Assembly (NCBI RefSeq): GCF_021134715.1
Contig: NC_060017.1
Coordinates: 3,410,001 to 3,474,000, forward strand
Direction: 5' to 3'
DNA: 64,000 nt
Source: Daphnia pulex
Lineage: Eukaryota > Arthropoda > Branchiopoda > Diplostraca > Daphniidae
Numbering within the stretch: the stretch's first letter is position 1; the number at the start of each line of letters is the position of its first letter. The translations under genes were made by a program, and so were the position numbers. The notes under the pieces are model-generated. The model was given only the letters and a program-made list of their open reading frames with translations. It made no database searches and was not told the origin of the DNA. Below, in pieces: positions 39,401 through 49,098 of this stretch.

Positions 39401-41885
39401 CACATCCTATTGGCCAGCGACCAGAGTTATCATTTTCTTTTCACATGTTCTTCTAGCCCACAACAAAAGTTGATAATGAATTAGAGATATGAATAAGAGG
39501 CGGAATGGTCTCGATTTTTTGTCATTTCTTTATTATTTATTTTTTGTTTTTCCATCATTTCAAGTTGTTTTTTTGACAGAGTAAATAAATGCACTGACAG
39601 GACAACAACAACAAAAGCGCTTCGGATTTTCATCATTCAATTTTCATCCAAAAAAAGGTGTTTTACTGTTTTTCATCGTCGTCATCGTCATTTGGTTTGC
39701 TCGTCGTTGACAATCAAATAATTGGCAATTCAATGGCATTGGCACACACAATTAAAAACACAAACGGATAAGATAAGAGTCTGCCGGCAAAAAATATATG
39801 TAGTAATTGAATGAAAACGGGCCGAAAAGAAGAAGAGGCAAACGAGTGCGGGGGCGGACTGTACATTATGTCATTGCGAATAAACAGATTTCGGGTTGAG
39901 GAAAAAAAATGAAGGTGGTGGCTCTACAATACGCACTTGAATGAATATCTATTTATAAACGATCGAACAGAGTGTTGTACGTGTGTTCAGAAAAAGACCC
40001 TTTTTTTCCTCAGAAATCAGAAAAAAAATCCTTTTTTTTTTAAAGGAAAACAAAAAGAAAATGAAGACAAGGACTCAAGAAGGGGATTCTTTGCTTTAAA
40101 AAATAAAAATTCCCTTTAGGAGGATTGTGTTGAACCAGTTTTGTGATGAGAGAGAGAAAGATGAGATGAGATGAGATGAGAGAGATGAAAGATGAAGAAG
40201 ATGAGATGAGAGATGAAATGAAGAGATGAGAGAAAAGATGAGATGAGAGAGAGAAAGACAATGATTGGTTGCGGTTATAATAAGAGAACACACAACTTCT
40301 CTCTGCTAGGCTGTTGCCCAGGTTTTTTACTTCTTCTTCTTCCCTCGGCTTTTTTCCCAGACACGCGATCCCCCCAGCTCTGGCTGCGCTGGCCCGGTTG
40401 GCCCTGTGCGGTGTGTAACGGCTGTTCGGATGGCTCCTCCGTCTGCTGTCTCACAAAATCTCTCGACAAAACAACAAAATGTGAGCTGTTCCTCGCGCAT
40501 CAGTGTTCGGCGGCAGTTCATATTCAGTTCACCACTAACCGAGAAATCGAAAATGAGGGCCGACGTCATGCAGGCGCTGCCAAATAACAGGGGGCCAAGC
40601 AACAACAGCAACAACACAAGGAGGACATCACAAAAAGACACAACCGCAAGAGCAATTTTCCATTTTTTGCGCATACATCTGTCGCTCTGGGCTTTTACTT
40701 TAAGAAGAGGTCGTAAGACAAAAGGTCACGGCGGAAGATCATGTCATTTGATCCGGCCTCAATGACTCGGAAAAAATAAGCGACTCGACGTCTTGTTCAT
40801 TTCGAGACGTGAACGACATCACGTTTTTAAGCAAGAGAAAGAAAACTCTTGGACGGTACTACTATTGATTCAACGCAGCTTGTGAGAGTCGGGCCAACAC
40901 AGCAGCCGAGGGCAAATGCCCTCGGCTATCATTGATCTTTTTCATCTTCTTTTGTTTCACAACCAGGTCTGGGCTGGGCCGTTAGGGGACATCAAAGGTT
41001 ATCACCATTAGTTTCAGTTTTTTACCTTTTGGCGGGAAAATGGTTTCTTTCAAAAAGACTCGCCAGAGGGGGTCAAAACAAAGTCAACAATTACAACACA
41101 CACGCTCTCGTTTAAGATACCTTCGTCCACAGAGACCTTTTTTTCAAACTTTTTACAGGTACAATAACAGCCAACTAGAGAAAGAAAAATAGGTCATCAG
41201 TAGTTGTTGGTGTAACCCACGGTACTTGTAGCCTACATTCTCTCCCCCTATCTTCTTCACTTGTTAACAGTCCGAGAAATAAAATAGAATCAAGAGGGCG
41301 GACCAGTCGAGCCGTGTAATTGCAGCTCAAAGTTTCTTTTCTTCTTCTTTGTTACCCGAAAATCTGAAAGCTGATCGTTTACCTGCCAAGAACCGTTCCT
41401 ACCTATTACCAGCCCAGTGACAGAGTGTAGTACAACAGTTGTCCGAGTTCAAATCGCCAGAGACAAGGTTATGACACACACTACAATTTGTCCAAACGGC
41501 GTGGCATTGGAAAAAGAAAAAAGTGAAACTCCTGAAATTTCCAAATTATATCGACGACTTGACAGAAGTAACCTGACTCTGAGTCAAAGTCAATTCATCA
41601 TCATTTCAAAGAACTTTGAATCATGTCGGCAGTTGTAAAAAGAAATTCCCCAGCCAACTTTCCAAAAACAAAAAAAAAATGACACACAAAATTTTTTTTT
41701 TGAGATTCTTCCCCCTCGGTTGTTTTAACAATCAAAAATGAAAAATGGTTCACTTCACATACCTCATCTTTTACTGAATTATGAATCTGTCTTGTTGCTA
41801 AGTATTCCTCGTATGAAATGGTTGAAGTTGAATTATCTTCTTCGTCACTACTACACAGATCAACAACGAACTTTGAAAGCGCCAT
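33452..41885 (-). CDS. MEIOB-like OB-fold protein with N-terminal C2H2 finger
   Basis: Probable ssDNA-binding meiotic recombination factor. Ten exons on the complement: 41763-41885, 37485-37664, 37293-37422, 35973-36301, 34632-35909, 34414-34570, 34156-34353, 33950-34091, 33686-33881, 33452-33613. All phases agree, giving 964 residues. Residues 182-205 form a C-x2-C...H-x4-H finger. About 255-640 is disordered and Pro/Ser-rich, with a DEYDEC repeat run. About 655-800 matches the second OB fold of MEIOB (RQEIKFVDQS, FLWDS, STIMTIDPNTEEG). Cys846, 849, 864 and 869 form a zinc ribbon followed by FDFNISIGDSTGSMKWLRIS and a final exon like the MEIOB C-terminus. Human MEIOB is about 440-470 residues, so the N-terminal half is extra. 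Exon 1 is joined across 4.1 kb only by phase and is the least certain part. It shares an upstream region with the divergent gene at 42473. Confidence 0.75.
34840..34925 (-). repeat. Coding minisatellite (Asp-Glu-Cys/Tyr repeats)
   Basis: An imprecise 9-18 nt repeat (TTCATCGCA / TTCATCATA on the plus strand) encodes alternating DEYDEC units inside the MEIOB-like gene, about ten short units. It keeps the frame and is likely length-polymorphic. Confidence 0.75.
36791..37119 (+). pseudogene. RGS-domain pseudogene (two exon remnants)
   Basis: Regulator-of-G-protein-signalling fragment on the strand opposite to the MEIOB-like gene, inside its intron 36302-37292. The second exon (36956-37119) is open with good AG/GT ends and reads SSLYRAFLLSEYTNKNLVFW then YKDFVAVQAPKE, typical of R4-type RGS domains. 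The first (about 36791-36893) reads PLPEEAKKWSECFSTLMTSK, the preceding RGS helix. It has an in-frame TGA at 36826-36828 just before that segment, and no GT donor follows it. No remaining RGS exons were found. A Pro replaces the usual Leu in FWLA. Confidence 0.75.
38642..38902 (+). CDS. Possible first exon with N-myristoylation motif
   Basis: An 86-codon frame starts MGNGGGGVCC, a good N-myristoylation/palmitoylation start, in a favourable context (AACATGG). The rest is Thr/Gln/Ser-rich and matches no domain I can name with confidence. No downstream exon was recognised and it lies within the presumed intron of the MEIOB-like gene. It could be chance in a GC-richer repeat region. Confidence 0.22.
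   Translation: MGNGGGGVCCYSSQGQRNKQTTTDTTTRIHWRYHMTESHSVEQRESTDSAAQIMSVVGNKWETRKDAKEKQETQLGKDISPHRQKI
40140..40256. repeat. GATGA/GAGAGA minisatellite
   Basis: Imperfect GATGA, AGATGAG and GAGA units over about 115 bp, purine-only on the plus strand. Confidence 0.8.
40327..40674 (-). CDS. Possible small secreted-protein frame, unrecognised
   Basis: A 115-codon frame begins MRKKWKIALAVV and has a strong hydrophobic segment to about residue 33 (signal-peptide-like), followed by a Cys-containing region. Neither a family nor a splice partner could be recognised, so it may be chance. Confidence 0.18.
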   Translation of the reverse strand: MRKKWKIALAVVSFCDVLLVLLLLLLGPLLFGSACMTSALIFDFSVSGELNMNCRRTLMREEQLTFCCFVERFCETADGGAIRTAVTHRTGPTGPAQPELGGSRVWEKSRGKKKK

Positions 41886-42472
41886 TGTTTACGAGAAACA
41901 AAAGTTGTGGTACAAAAATATGAAGAAAAACGTTTCACACGGTCTTATGGCTTCGCAAAAAAGACTGGTTCCAAATGAATAATATTCAGATTTTTGGTTC
42001 CATTAGCTCGATGCTCACTCTGAATTCTAATCTCGTAGAACTCGAACAAAAAACGAAAGAAAAACAAGCAAAAGTTGCAAAGACTGCATCAAAATGACTA
42101 TCGTCAATGTGACTGTCGCATGCGCCACGAAATGTAACTGCGCGTTTCTTCGACTGCCGTCCAGCGTCCACTGCCATTTCCAGTGGACGGAAATGCCGTG
42201 GACGGAAATCCTCCCGCCATTTCCAAAAACGTTGCCAGATTTTGGCGCCAAAAAAACTGGCGCGCGACTCGTGCCTGCAAACAACATGGCGGATGCAGTG
42301 TGATCTCTAATCCCGCCCACCAATATAGCCTGGAGGTATATTCATCGTTCTCGTGGCATTTCTGTGGCGTGTGTCTACGGTTACACTTGGTTTTTTTGTT
42401 GGTCGGATAACGGATAGTTCTACTCTTTTTTCACTTTCGTGTTGTACGATTTCTCATTTAATTTCAATCATC
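41886..42472. promoter_or_regulatory. Shared upstream region of two divergent genes
   Basis: The MEIOB-like gene starts leftward at 41885 and the unrecognised gene rightward at 42473, so their promoters must lie in these 587 bp. Part of it (41908-42055) is a dead copy of a gene end. A short inverted repeat, GTCCACTG paired with CAGTGGAC, lies near 42167-42189. Confidence 0.45.
41908..42055 (-). pseudogene. Remnant copy of the last exon of the MEIOB-like gene
   Basis: It is strongly similar to 33417-33564, the final coding exon end and adjoining 3' flank, in the same orientation. Shared stretches include GGTCTTATGGCTT, AAAAAGACTGGTTCCAAATG and TTGGTTCCATTAGCTCGATG. Small indels break the frame. 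It ends 22 bp before the start codon of the MEIOB-like gene, so it looks like the surviving tail of a former tandem duplicate. Confidence 0.85.
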
Positions 42473-45400
42473 ATGAGTAGCTACATTTCCAAAAAGGAAT
42501 TGGTAAGGAGACTGAATGCGAACATACAGTCTTGTTCATCGGGATTTACTGGTGAAGATCATCTTAACGGCGCATTGGCCGCCAGCAATTCCAACAACGC
42601 GGACGACATGCTGAAATCATTCCACGAAACAAGTAAATCTTTTCTCCTCAACATTTATTTTTACATGTTATATGTTTACAAAATAAAAGTGGTGTGAAAT
42701 TATATGACAAAAATACGAAGAGAAAATTTAAAAGTCGATCTGTCTGCATGGAATTATTGTTAGCCACGGTGTTGTTGGTAATTTTCATTCGAGCAATTTC
42801 TTCATCGCGCTGCTTGACCTAGTCTTCCTACTTCTTGACCATTTCACGCAATTGATCCACCAACATCTTGCGAGATGGTTCGTTGGCCGTCGAGAGATCC
42901 AGCTGGACTTGGCAACCGATTTCTTCCATGTCTAAGCAAGGCGGATGTAGTTTGTCGACACGACTTTTCTCGACTCATTTTCAGCTGCTATGAGAGCTCC
43001 AATTGCTGCTAGTAGTAGAGAGCGAACTGCTCGAATGTTGTTGCTGGGCGTCGTGATTGACGCCAATCATCAGCGATTGCGAAAGAATACGAGACAATTC
43101 TCTGCTTTGCAGGATGGAATGCTGCAACGCTTGTTGACGTTTACTGCTAGCCGACCAATTGCTCAGATTGAGCAGCTCTTTTTGGCTCATCGCAAAAATC
43201 TCTCCCAGTCATCTCTTCAAGCGGCGTACGTAACAAATCACAGGCATTGGTTGAATCTGCCAAACTTTGTCGTCAACGTAGTCAACTCCTTTTTGTAGGT
43301 TTCACACTTCATGATCACCTGCACGCATAGACCAGTTGAAACTCGTTTCTGCTTGTTTCTTCCAGCTGCGAATCTCCGCCTTGTGACGCTGTAGTTCTTT
43401 ATCCATACGCTCATCTTTTTCTTGTGATTTTTCATACCGTACTTTCCATGTCGTGTAATCTGTCGGCTCGCCAATGTCATTTTGATAGGCCAACAGCTCG
43501 TTTTTTAGACTTTGTACAATCTCGGTAAGATCCTGGCGCTCACGGACGTAGGCTGCCAATTAGGCAGCGAGGGCAGTATGTTGTTGTTGTTCTGTCGAAT
43601 TCAAGGAATCGAACACCTGATCGAATGGCTCGAGAATGTATCTCTTGTTGAAGATCCACCATCTTGTGCTTCAGGGTGGCCATCTGCATCTCAGCTTCCG
43701 CCACAGCTTGCTCCTTCTGGCCTATTTCTATATCTTTTTCGACAGCCGGATGACGGATTTTGCTTATTCTAGTGTGGTTGTCCTGCAGGGAAGTTAAATT
43801 AGCTATCTTCAAGTTTTTTTCAACTTGGTTGTTCTCCATTTGAGTGATGTTATTCTCCAGAGCCTGGACTCGTTGCTGGAATTCTTTCATTTAGGGACTC
43901 TTTCAGGGGACATTGAAAAGGCGGGAGCGTTGTCGTTGATATCGAGAATGAAGACGTGAATCCGGGCTCTGTCCCGCAATCGGATCACGCCATTGACAGA
44001 GACGACAACCTCCAGGACGATGTAATCCTGCCCGGTGGTTTGGAGCAGTCGCTCACGATCGAAATAGCGCAGCGTTTTGATGAAGCCGTTCTTTGGATAG
44101 ATGCTGAAATCACTTTACGATGTGGCGATCGAAAATGTCCGTTCGGCGTTGCGACCCACGTCGCGATCCGTGGCTGTCATACGGCCGACGTAAGAATCCG
44201 TTGCCTCGTTTTCCGGAATGTAAAAGGAGAAAGTTTCGTCATTGAAAATTGGCGGGTTGTCGTTCCATATCGATGATGTAGATCGTGACCGAGACGGACG
44301 AACTCCTTGGCGGCATCCCTCCGTCCTCGGCCACCACCGTCAGGGCGTTATAATCTTTGGCTTCGCGATCCAGCTTACTCTTGACGTACAACATTCCGTC
44401 AGGAAAGATCCCGAATTTGACAGCTTCGTTCCTCTCGCTGATGAAATAGGAAACACGTCCATTCGCTCCCTTGTCCCGATCCATTGTTGATAACGAGAAA
44501 AATCGCTAATTCACTGAAATTAGAAATTACAATTAAATATTTAAACCAATTAATCCACAATAGAAAATATTACAACAATATTACTAGAAATTTGGCTTAT
44601 AATAAATAATAATTTTTTTAAATTTGCTTTATTACTAGTGACAGGGAAAAAAGGTCCCATTTCACGTCTTCCGAAAATGGAAAGTGGCTTCCGCACTCCA
44701 ATTGGCGGAGTCATCGGAGTGATTGACGTAAATAAGGAAGGCTTGGGTGTCTGGTGCCAGGACGATGGTCATCAAGGGCAAGTGGATAATGTGGACATGT
44801 TTCGTCATATTTGCATTGGATGCAAAGAATTTGGTCCACCAATAAAAACCACTGGAAAATGGGTTGTACCTCCCCTTAGTCTTCTCCAGTCGTCCGCAAA
44901 TGTATTTTGCGTAGTTCTTACCACGAGATCCTCATCCGGAAAAGCGATTCCTGTTTCTTTTTTTAAAAAGTTACAAGACACTGTTGTCGAAAATTCTCCG
45001 TAATTTTTCACTTATACATGTCATGTCGTTCACTTAATAACTGTTGTTTTAATTATTTCAGGCAAATTAAAGCTTTTCTTCGTGAGCAAACTGGACTGGA
45101 TTATGAAATTCACATAATTCAAGAAGCTGGTGGTCGCGGATCAATTTTGAGCACCGAAGAACGTCAGGTTAAACATGATCGTTCAGCACCCGGCGAAGAA
45201 GATCTACATCTGCCATTGGGTTATGTTTCCTATCTTTTTGCTTACCATTACGCCGAAAATTGGAAAGTCGGCTATATGATGAATTGTCCCGGCGATTACA
45301 ATGCCAAGATAGCTAATTATGTAAGTAACTGTAAGTTATTCTTATTATTAGTTACTAATTTTTTTTTAATTAGGCGGCGAATTTGAAGAAATTACAGAAT

Positions 45401-45752
45401 GCTGGCATCGAACCGTCGTCCGTCATTTTCATGACTTACGGACTAGAGGTATCTGAAAAAACAACCGATGACAGTTTTTTCGGGGTTCCGAAGAACTTTG
45501 GCATTTTTACTGGTCAGCAGTTGCTAGTATTAATTGATGAATATCATTCGTCAAACGTTATTCCGCAATCGAAAGAACCAAACGCCAAGGGTTTCCTCTC
45601 TGTCGTTTCCAATGGTAAGGGAAAAAGTTTCCGTTCTTAATTTATAATTGTTTTTCATTCTTAAATTTCAATTTACTGTAGATGCAGCATCGCGCATGAC
45701 CAGAATGTACAATTATCGCAAAACGCAGGCAGCACCCAAAAAGAAAAATTGA
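42473..45752 (+). CDS. Unrecognised 363-residue protein, five exons
   Basis: Exons 42473-42632, 44639-44999, 45062-45320, 45374-45614 and 45682-45752 join in consistent phase (1092 nt). The product begins MSSYISKKELVRRLNANIQ and contains GGVIGVIDVNKEGLGVWCQD, CIGCKEFG, an EIHIIQEAGGRGSI segment, LGYVSYLFAYHYAENWKVGY and FFGVPKNFGIFTGQQLLVL. It ends in a basic tail (APKKKN). There is no signal peptide or membrane segment, so a soluble intracellular protein is likely. I do not recognise a family. Intron 1 is 2.0 kb and contains pseudogene fragments on the opposite strand; the other introns are 53-67 nt. Confidence 0.7.
42780..43890 (-). pseudogene. Coiled-coil protein pseudogene fragments
   Basis: Several minus-strand frames in succession encode heptad-rich sequence. 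About 43890-43600 reads FQQRVQALENNITQMENNQ and onward; 43559-43302 includes WKVRYEKSQEKDERMDKELQ; 42950-42785 includes MEEIGCQVQLDLS and LVDQLREMVKK. Stops and frame changes separate them and there is no clear start. The parent protein is not recognised. They lie in intron 1 of the plus-strand gene. Confidence 0.5.
43905..44484 (-). pseudogene. Cadherin-repeat pseudogene fragment
   Basis: Minus-strand translation gives one cadherin repeat: DRDKGANGRVSYFI, LDREAKDYNALTVVAEDGG, then DNPP in a shifted frame. Part of a second repeat follows: FYIPENEATDSYVG, ATDRDVG, DINDNAPAF. Frameshifts (near 44270 and near 44115, where a stop also occurs) disrupt it. DRE, DRD and DxNDN calcium-binding motifs place it with Fat/Dachsous-like cadherins. 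It sits directly beside the coiled-coil remnant. Confidence 0.8.
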
Positions 45753-45763
45753 GAGGAAGAACT

Positions 45764-46830
45764 TACATCAAAGGGGGTCCGATGTTTTCCATGTTACGCG
45801 TAGGCAGACGAAGGATGGTATCTTTGCCAATTTGGTGATGAGTCAAGCGATAAATGTATGTGAAAGTTGCGATGACGATGGAAGAGTCATGGGCGGAAAT
45901 AAACTCGCAGGTACGGACGTCTTTGTTCAAAGTCATACCAACAGGGCAGGCGCAATTGTAGCCTTGAACGGTTGATGAAAGAAGACAGAGATGGTTACAA
46001 ATCACGTTTCGGCAGGGGTCGGTGAGATGGCTTTGCTTGGAAGGATGATGAACGTGGATGCCAGTTGGAGTTAGTGAAGCTTCCTTGATTAAAATCTGAA
46101 AATATTCAAAGAATTCAAAGAGTGAACTCGCCGTTATTGACCACAAAAATTTGAATATTAGCAATACCTTGTAATCCTTGCCGGTAAACTTGTTGACGGA
46201 AAGAACTTCATGCTCCAGAGGATCGCACCAAAAAATGTTGTTTTCAAAGATGTTGAGAGTGTACTGATGGGTCACTTTAACGGGAAGGATATTACGATCT
46301 GATCCATCAATCCTCGAACTTTCAATGCGATTAAGTTTAGCGTCTCCCCAATAAATGCGTTGAATGGTTTCATCCACAACCAATCTATTAGGCCAGATAA
46401 TGTCTTTTTGATTCTGTTTGTCAGCTGCGATCCATCCATGCCAGCAGAACCAATGTGTGGAACTGATTTATCAAAAATTCGAGTTATCCACGATCACCAT
46501 TAGAAAAAATATGCAGTTGACTTACCACATTTTTTTTTCATGGGACCCATCAGCACAGGCTTTGACACCATCACAGACCCACTGGTTTAAGATGCATTCT
46601 TTTCCACATTGAAATCCATTTTTGCACTCCTAGTAAAATAAATAATTTAACATAGGTAAAAAAAAACAGAATAATCAAAGTCTTAATTACTGTTGTTGTG
46701 TTATAATTTATCTCGTTCCTCACATCAGATCAATCATCCATGCCATCACGTACCCAATTTTGAGGGATGCACACTTGACCCTCACAGTGGAATGTGTTTG
46801 ATGGGCAATTCAGTGTTAGGCCATACAACT
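45764..46830 (-). pseudogene. LDL-receptor-related (LRP-like) pseudogene
   Basis: Minus-strand exon remnants appear in LRP order. First an LDL class A repeat (about 46830-46725) with VCDG changed to VRDG and the DDCSD Cys replaced by a stop. Then a second class A repeat (46526-46629; QWVCDGVKACADGSHE). Next a YWTD propeller part (RLVVDETIQRIYWGDAKLNR) whose 5' part is frameshifted relative to MDGS and whose acceptor reads TCTAA. Then an EGF-like module (CNHLCLLSS, YNCACPVG). It ends 12 bp from the stop of the neighbouring plus-strand gene. Confidence 0.85.
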
Positions 46831-46891
46831 AATAATATACACAACACACAAGTTAATAAGCAAACCAGGGTTTAACACCATTACTCTTTAG

Positions 46892-47258
46892 TTACCGTCC
46901 TAGTGAAGTTGAATCTGAATAATCAGTTGTTATCCGAGGAGATGAATTCTGGTAAGGTAAGGAACTTGCAGAATTGTTCTCTACTGGATTGATGGCTATC
47001 AAATTGTGATTGCCAAAATGACGCTGAAAGCCCTGTGTAGAATTTTATTTAGTATGCGAAATCAATGTACTAGGTGCACGAAAAATGGGCTTGAGAAGCC
47101 AGACTTACTGCAGTGCTGCAAACATTGTGTTTGGGTGACAAACGCTGGCCTTGCAACACAATAGGTGGAGGAAGTCTTTTTGCACACAAACTTTTGAGGG
47201 CAGCCAAACACAAAGCTTCCAACTCATCTTTGTCGTCTTCTTCATTGTTCCTCGACAT
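46892..47258 (-). CDS. Small two-exon protein, 96 residues, unrecognised
   Basis: Exon 1 is complement(47109..47258), starting MSRNNEEDDKDELEALCLAA. The donor is GTAAGT. Exon 2 is complement(46892..47032), phase 0, ending in TAA. The N-terminus is acidic and helical (DELEALCLAALKSL), followed by a Pro-rich and then Ser/Asn-rich tail. No domain is recognised. The last codon overlaps a GTAACT, so further exons are possible. Confidence 0.45.
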
Positions 47259-47382
47259 AATGGAGCATCCACCTTGTTACTGACTGGCAGATCTCATTTC
47301 ACTGAAAGCACAAAAAACTATACTAGTTGAGTAAGATGATCACTTTTTTACATGCAAAATTCGCAAATTTGTGCATTCAGTA

Positions 47383-47510
47383 GTGTAGTGTATCGTTTTT
47401 TTTTTTTTTTTTAATAATAGGTGTTGCTATGGACGCAGCCGCGCGGTGGCGCGGGGGTCGCTAGCATTGGACTGGCGTCCATTATCACCACCAGGGTGTA
47501 GTGTATCGTT
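47383..47510 (-). mobile_element. Short SINE-like insertion with 15-bp target duplication
   Basis: GTGTAGTGTATCGTT occurs perfectly at 47383-47397 and 47496-47510. Between them lies a 98-bp insert ending in a poly-T run (poly-A tail on the minus strand). The insert has a GC-rich body with a TGGCGCGGGGG segment resembling a polymerase III A box. The duplication plus A-tail is the signature of L1-type target-primed insertion. Confidence 0.7.
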
Positions 47511-47765
47511 AAATAAGACTAATTGGTGACAAGAAAGTGGCAGCAAAACAATCGAAATGAGGGCTAACAAAAACAGTGTGGGGAGGAAGTTAATATTGTA
47601 GTCGAAACTGCGTCGTCCAAGACCTGCCAAAACAAAAACTACTCACACCAATTTGACGAAGCCACTTCTTGCTCGTTTGTATTGCGCCGCAACAATGAAA
47701 TCCCCCTTCCCTTTTTGGCTTTTTTTTCCAAATATTAAATAACTAATTTATATAAAAAGACTTGG

Positions 47766-47825
47766 CTCATTTTTCTTTTATTCTATATATCTATCGTTTG
47801 ATCGACGAATTTATTTAAATTAATT
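47766..47825 (-). repeat. 60-bp inverted duplication, arm 2
   Basis: Reverse complement of 32081-32140 with one difference seen, 15.6 kb away. Confidence 0.75.
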
Positions 47826-48587
47826 GTAAAGTTGACGCTGTTTTAAAATTTTACGAAGTTTGACGCTGTTGGAAAGCAATATGCAAAGTTTGATGTCGTC
47901 TCGGATTTCAATTAGAGACACGGTTGCACACATTTGTATACTAGAATGACATTACAAAATTTAAGAAAAGATTATCGTACCTACTGATTAGTCTCGGCAG
48001 TCATGCGTGTATAGCTGTGAGACAAGCTAGCTTCTAGCTTTAAAATTGTTTTGAATTACACATCACGCGGTTCTACCATGGACGATACATGCAATATTTC
48101 ATTTAGCTCTATAGGCTAGCTGCTAAATAGATTTAGGAGCGAATAACAGCTTCAAAGTTGAGTCAGTGTTCAAATTAATAATGTGACTGTCAATTTTATC
48201 GGGCATGGGCTGATGGCAAACATGTATTATAGTCGGCTAACAAGATTAATACAGTGGGAATGAAGCTTGACTGACAATTGCACACATGTCTACGTTGTTT
48301 ATCTATTTGGATGGCTGTGGTTTCGATTTGAGAGTCTATACTATAAGAAGGATGAAAAGCAAACTAGGTCATAAAAAGAAAAACGAAATGAAATAAATAA
48401 CTTGTAGTAAGGCAACTTGCATCGCTTCGGATGGACCCTCCAACCGGCGAGAACTCTTGAAACCAGCGCCAGTCCTCCTTTTGTTGAGCGTGAGTTTGCA
48501 ACCCCCTCCAATCCTCCTCCTATCCCTTTCCCTTCTCGTGATATAAAACGACCAGCACGAGATATTCCAAGAAAGATAAAAAAAATA

Positions 48588-48659
48588 AGGTCCCACCGAG
48601 GGTTGAACTCGGATTGCCAGATTCAGAGTCTGGAGTGCTAACCATTACACCATGGAACC
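48588..48659 (-). tRNA. tRNA-Gln (anticodon CUG)
   Basis: 72-nt cloverleaf on the minus strand. The 7-bp acceptor stem is GGTTCCA with TGGGACC. The anticodon stem is CCAGA/TCTGG with loop CTCTGAA, giving CUG. The T loop is TTCAACC. No intron, and CCA is not encoded, as in eukaryotes. An A-box (TGGTGTAATGG) and a B-box-like (GAGTTCAACCC) segment are present. Confidence 0.95.
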
Positions 48660-49098
48660 TTGGGCAAATTCTTCACTACTTTGAAAAAATCAAAAAAGCA
48701 ATTGAACAGAGATACATTTATTCAAATTTTAAAATAAATTAAACATTACATTTAATGAATTTAGAATTAATTGGCAATTGTCTTGCCCAAACTGAAATTG
48801 AACGAGACTGCATCTATCCTTAAATCGCTGTGATCCATGAAAACCCGGACCCAAACCCGTTGTAAATAGGGAAAACCCGAAATACGGGGAACCGTCAAGG
48901 AAATTTTTTTCGGTCGGGCCGACCCGAACGGTGGCGTTATCTAGTAGTCAGTTAGACAGTTGGGCTCAAACGAAGGTCTAGGGGTAAACGAAGGTGTCAA
49001 CAACAACAACTATCCAGAACACAGACGAACACAGGACGAACATAAAATATAATCAATTAATCATACCTGTCAAGAAATCCAATCGTCTAATTTTCACC

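Larger units (their letters stand above)
37665..41762. other. Probable first intron of the MEIOB-like gene, repeat rich
   Basis: The segment resembles the hedgehog intron in being rich in CAA/AAC, CACC and GA repeats. Two open frames deserve mention but lack support as genes: 38642-38902 plus and 40327-40674 minus (listed separately). Confidence 0.45.
47259..49098. other. Intergenic stretch with SINE, inverted repeat and tRNA
   Basis: Besides the separately listed elements I see only AT-rich sequence, including a short imprecise AAGTTTGACGCTGTT repeat at about 47829-47895. Confidence 0.5.

Noticed and set aside
48369..48641. Open frames over the tRNA-Gln region
   Set aside because: They overlap the tRNA gene and have no coding features.
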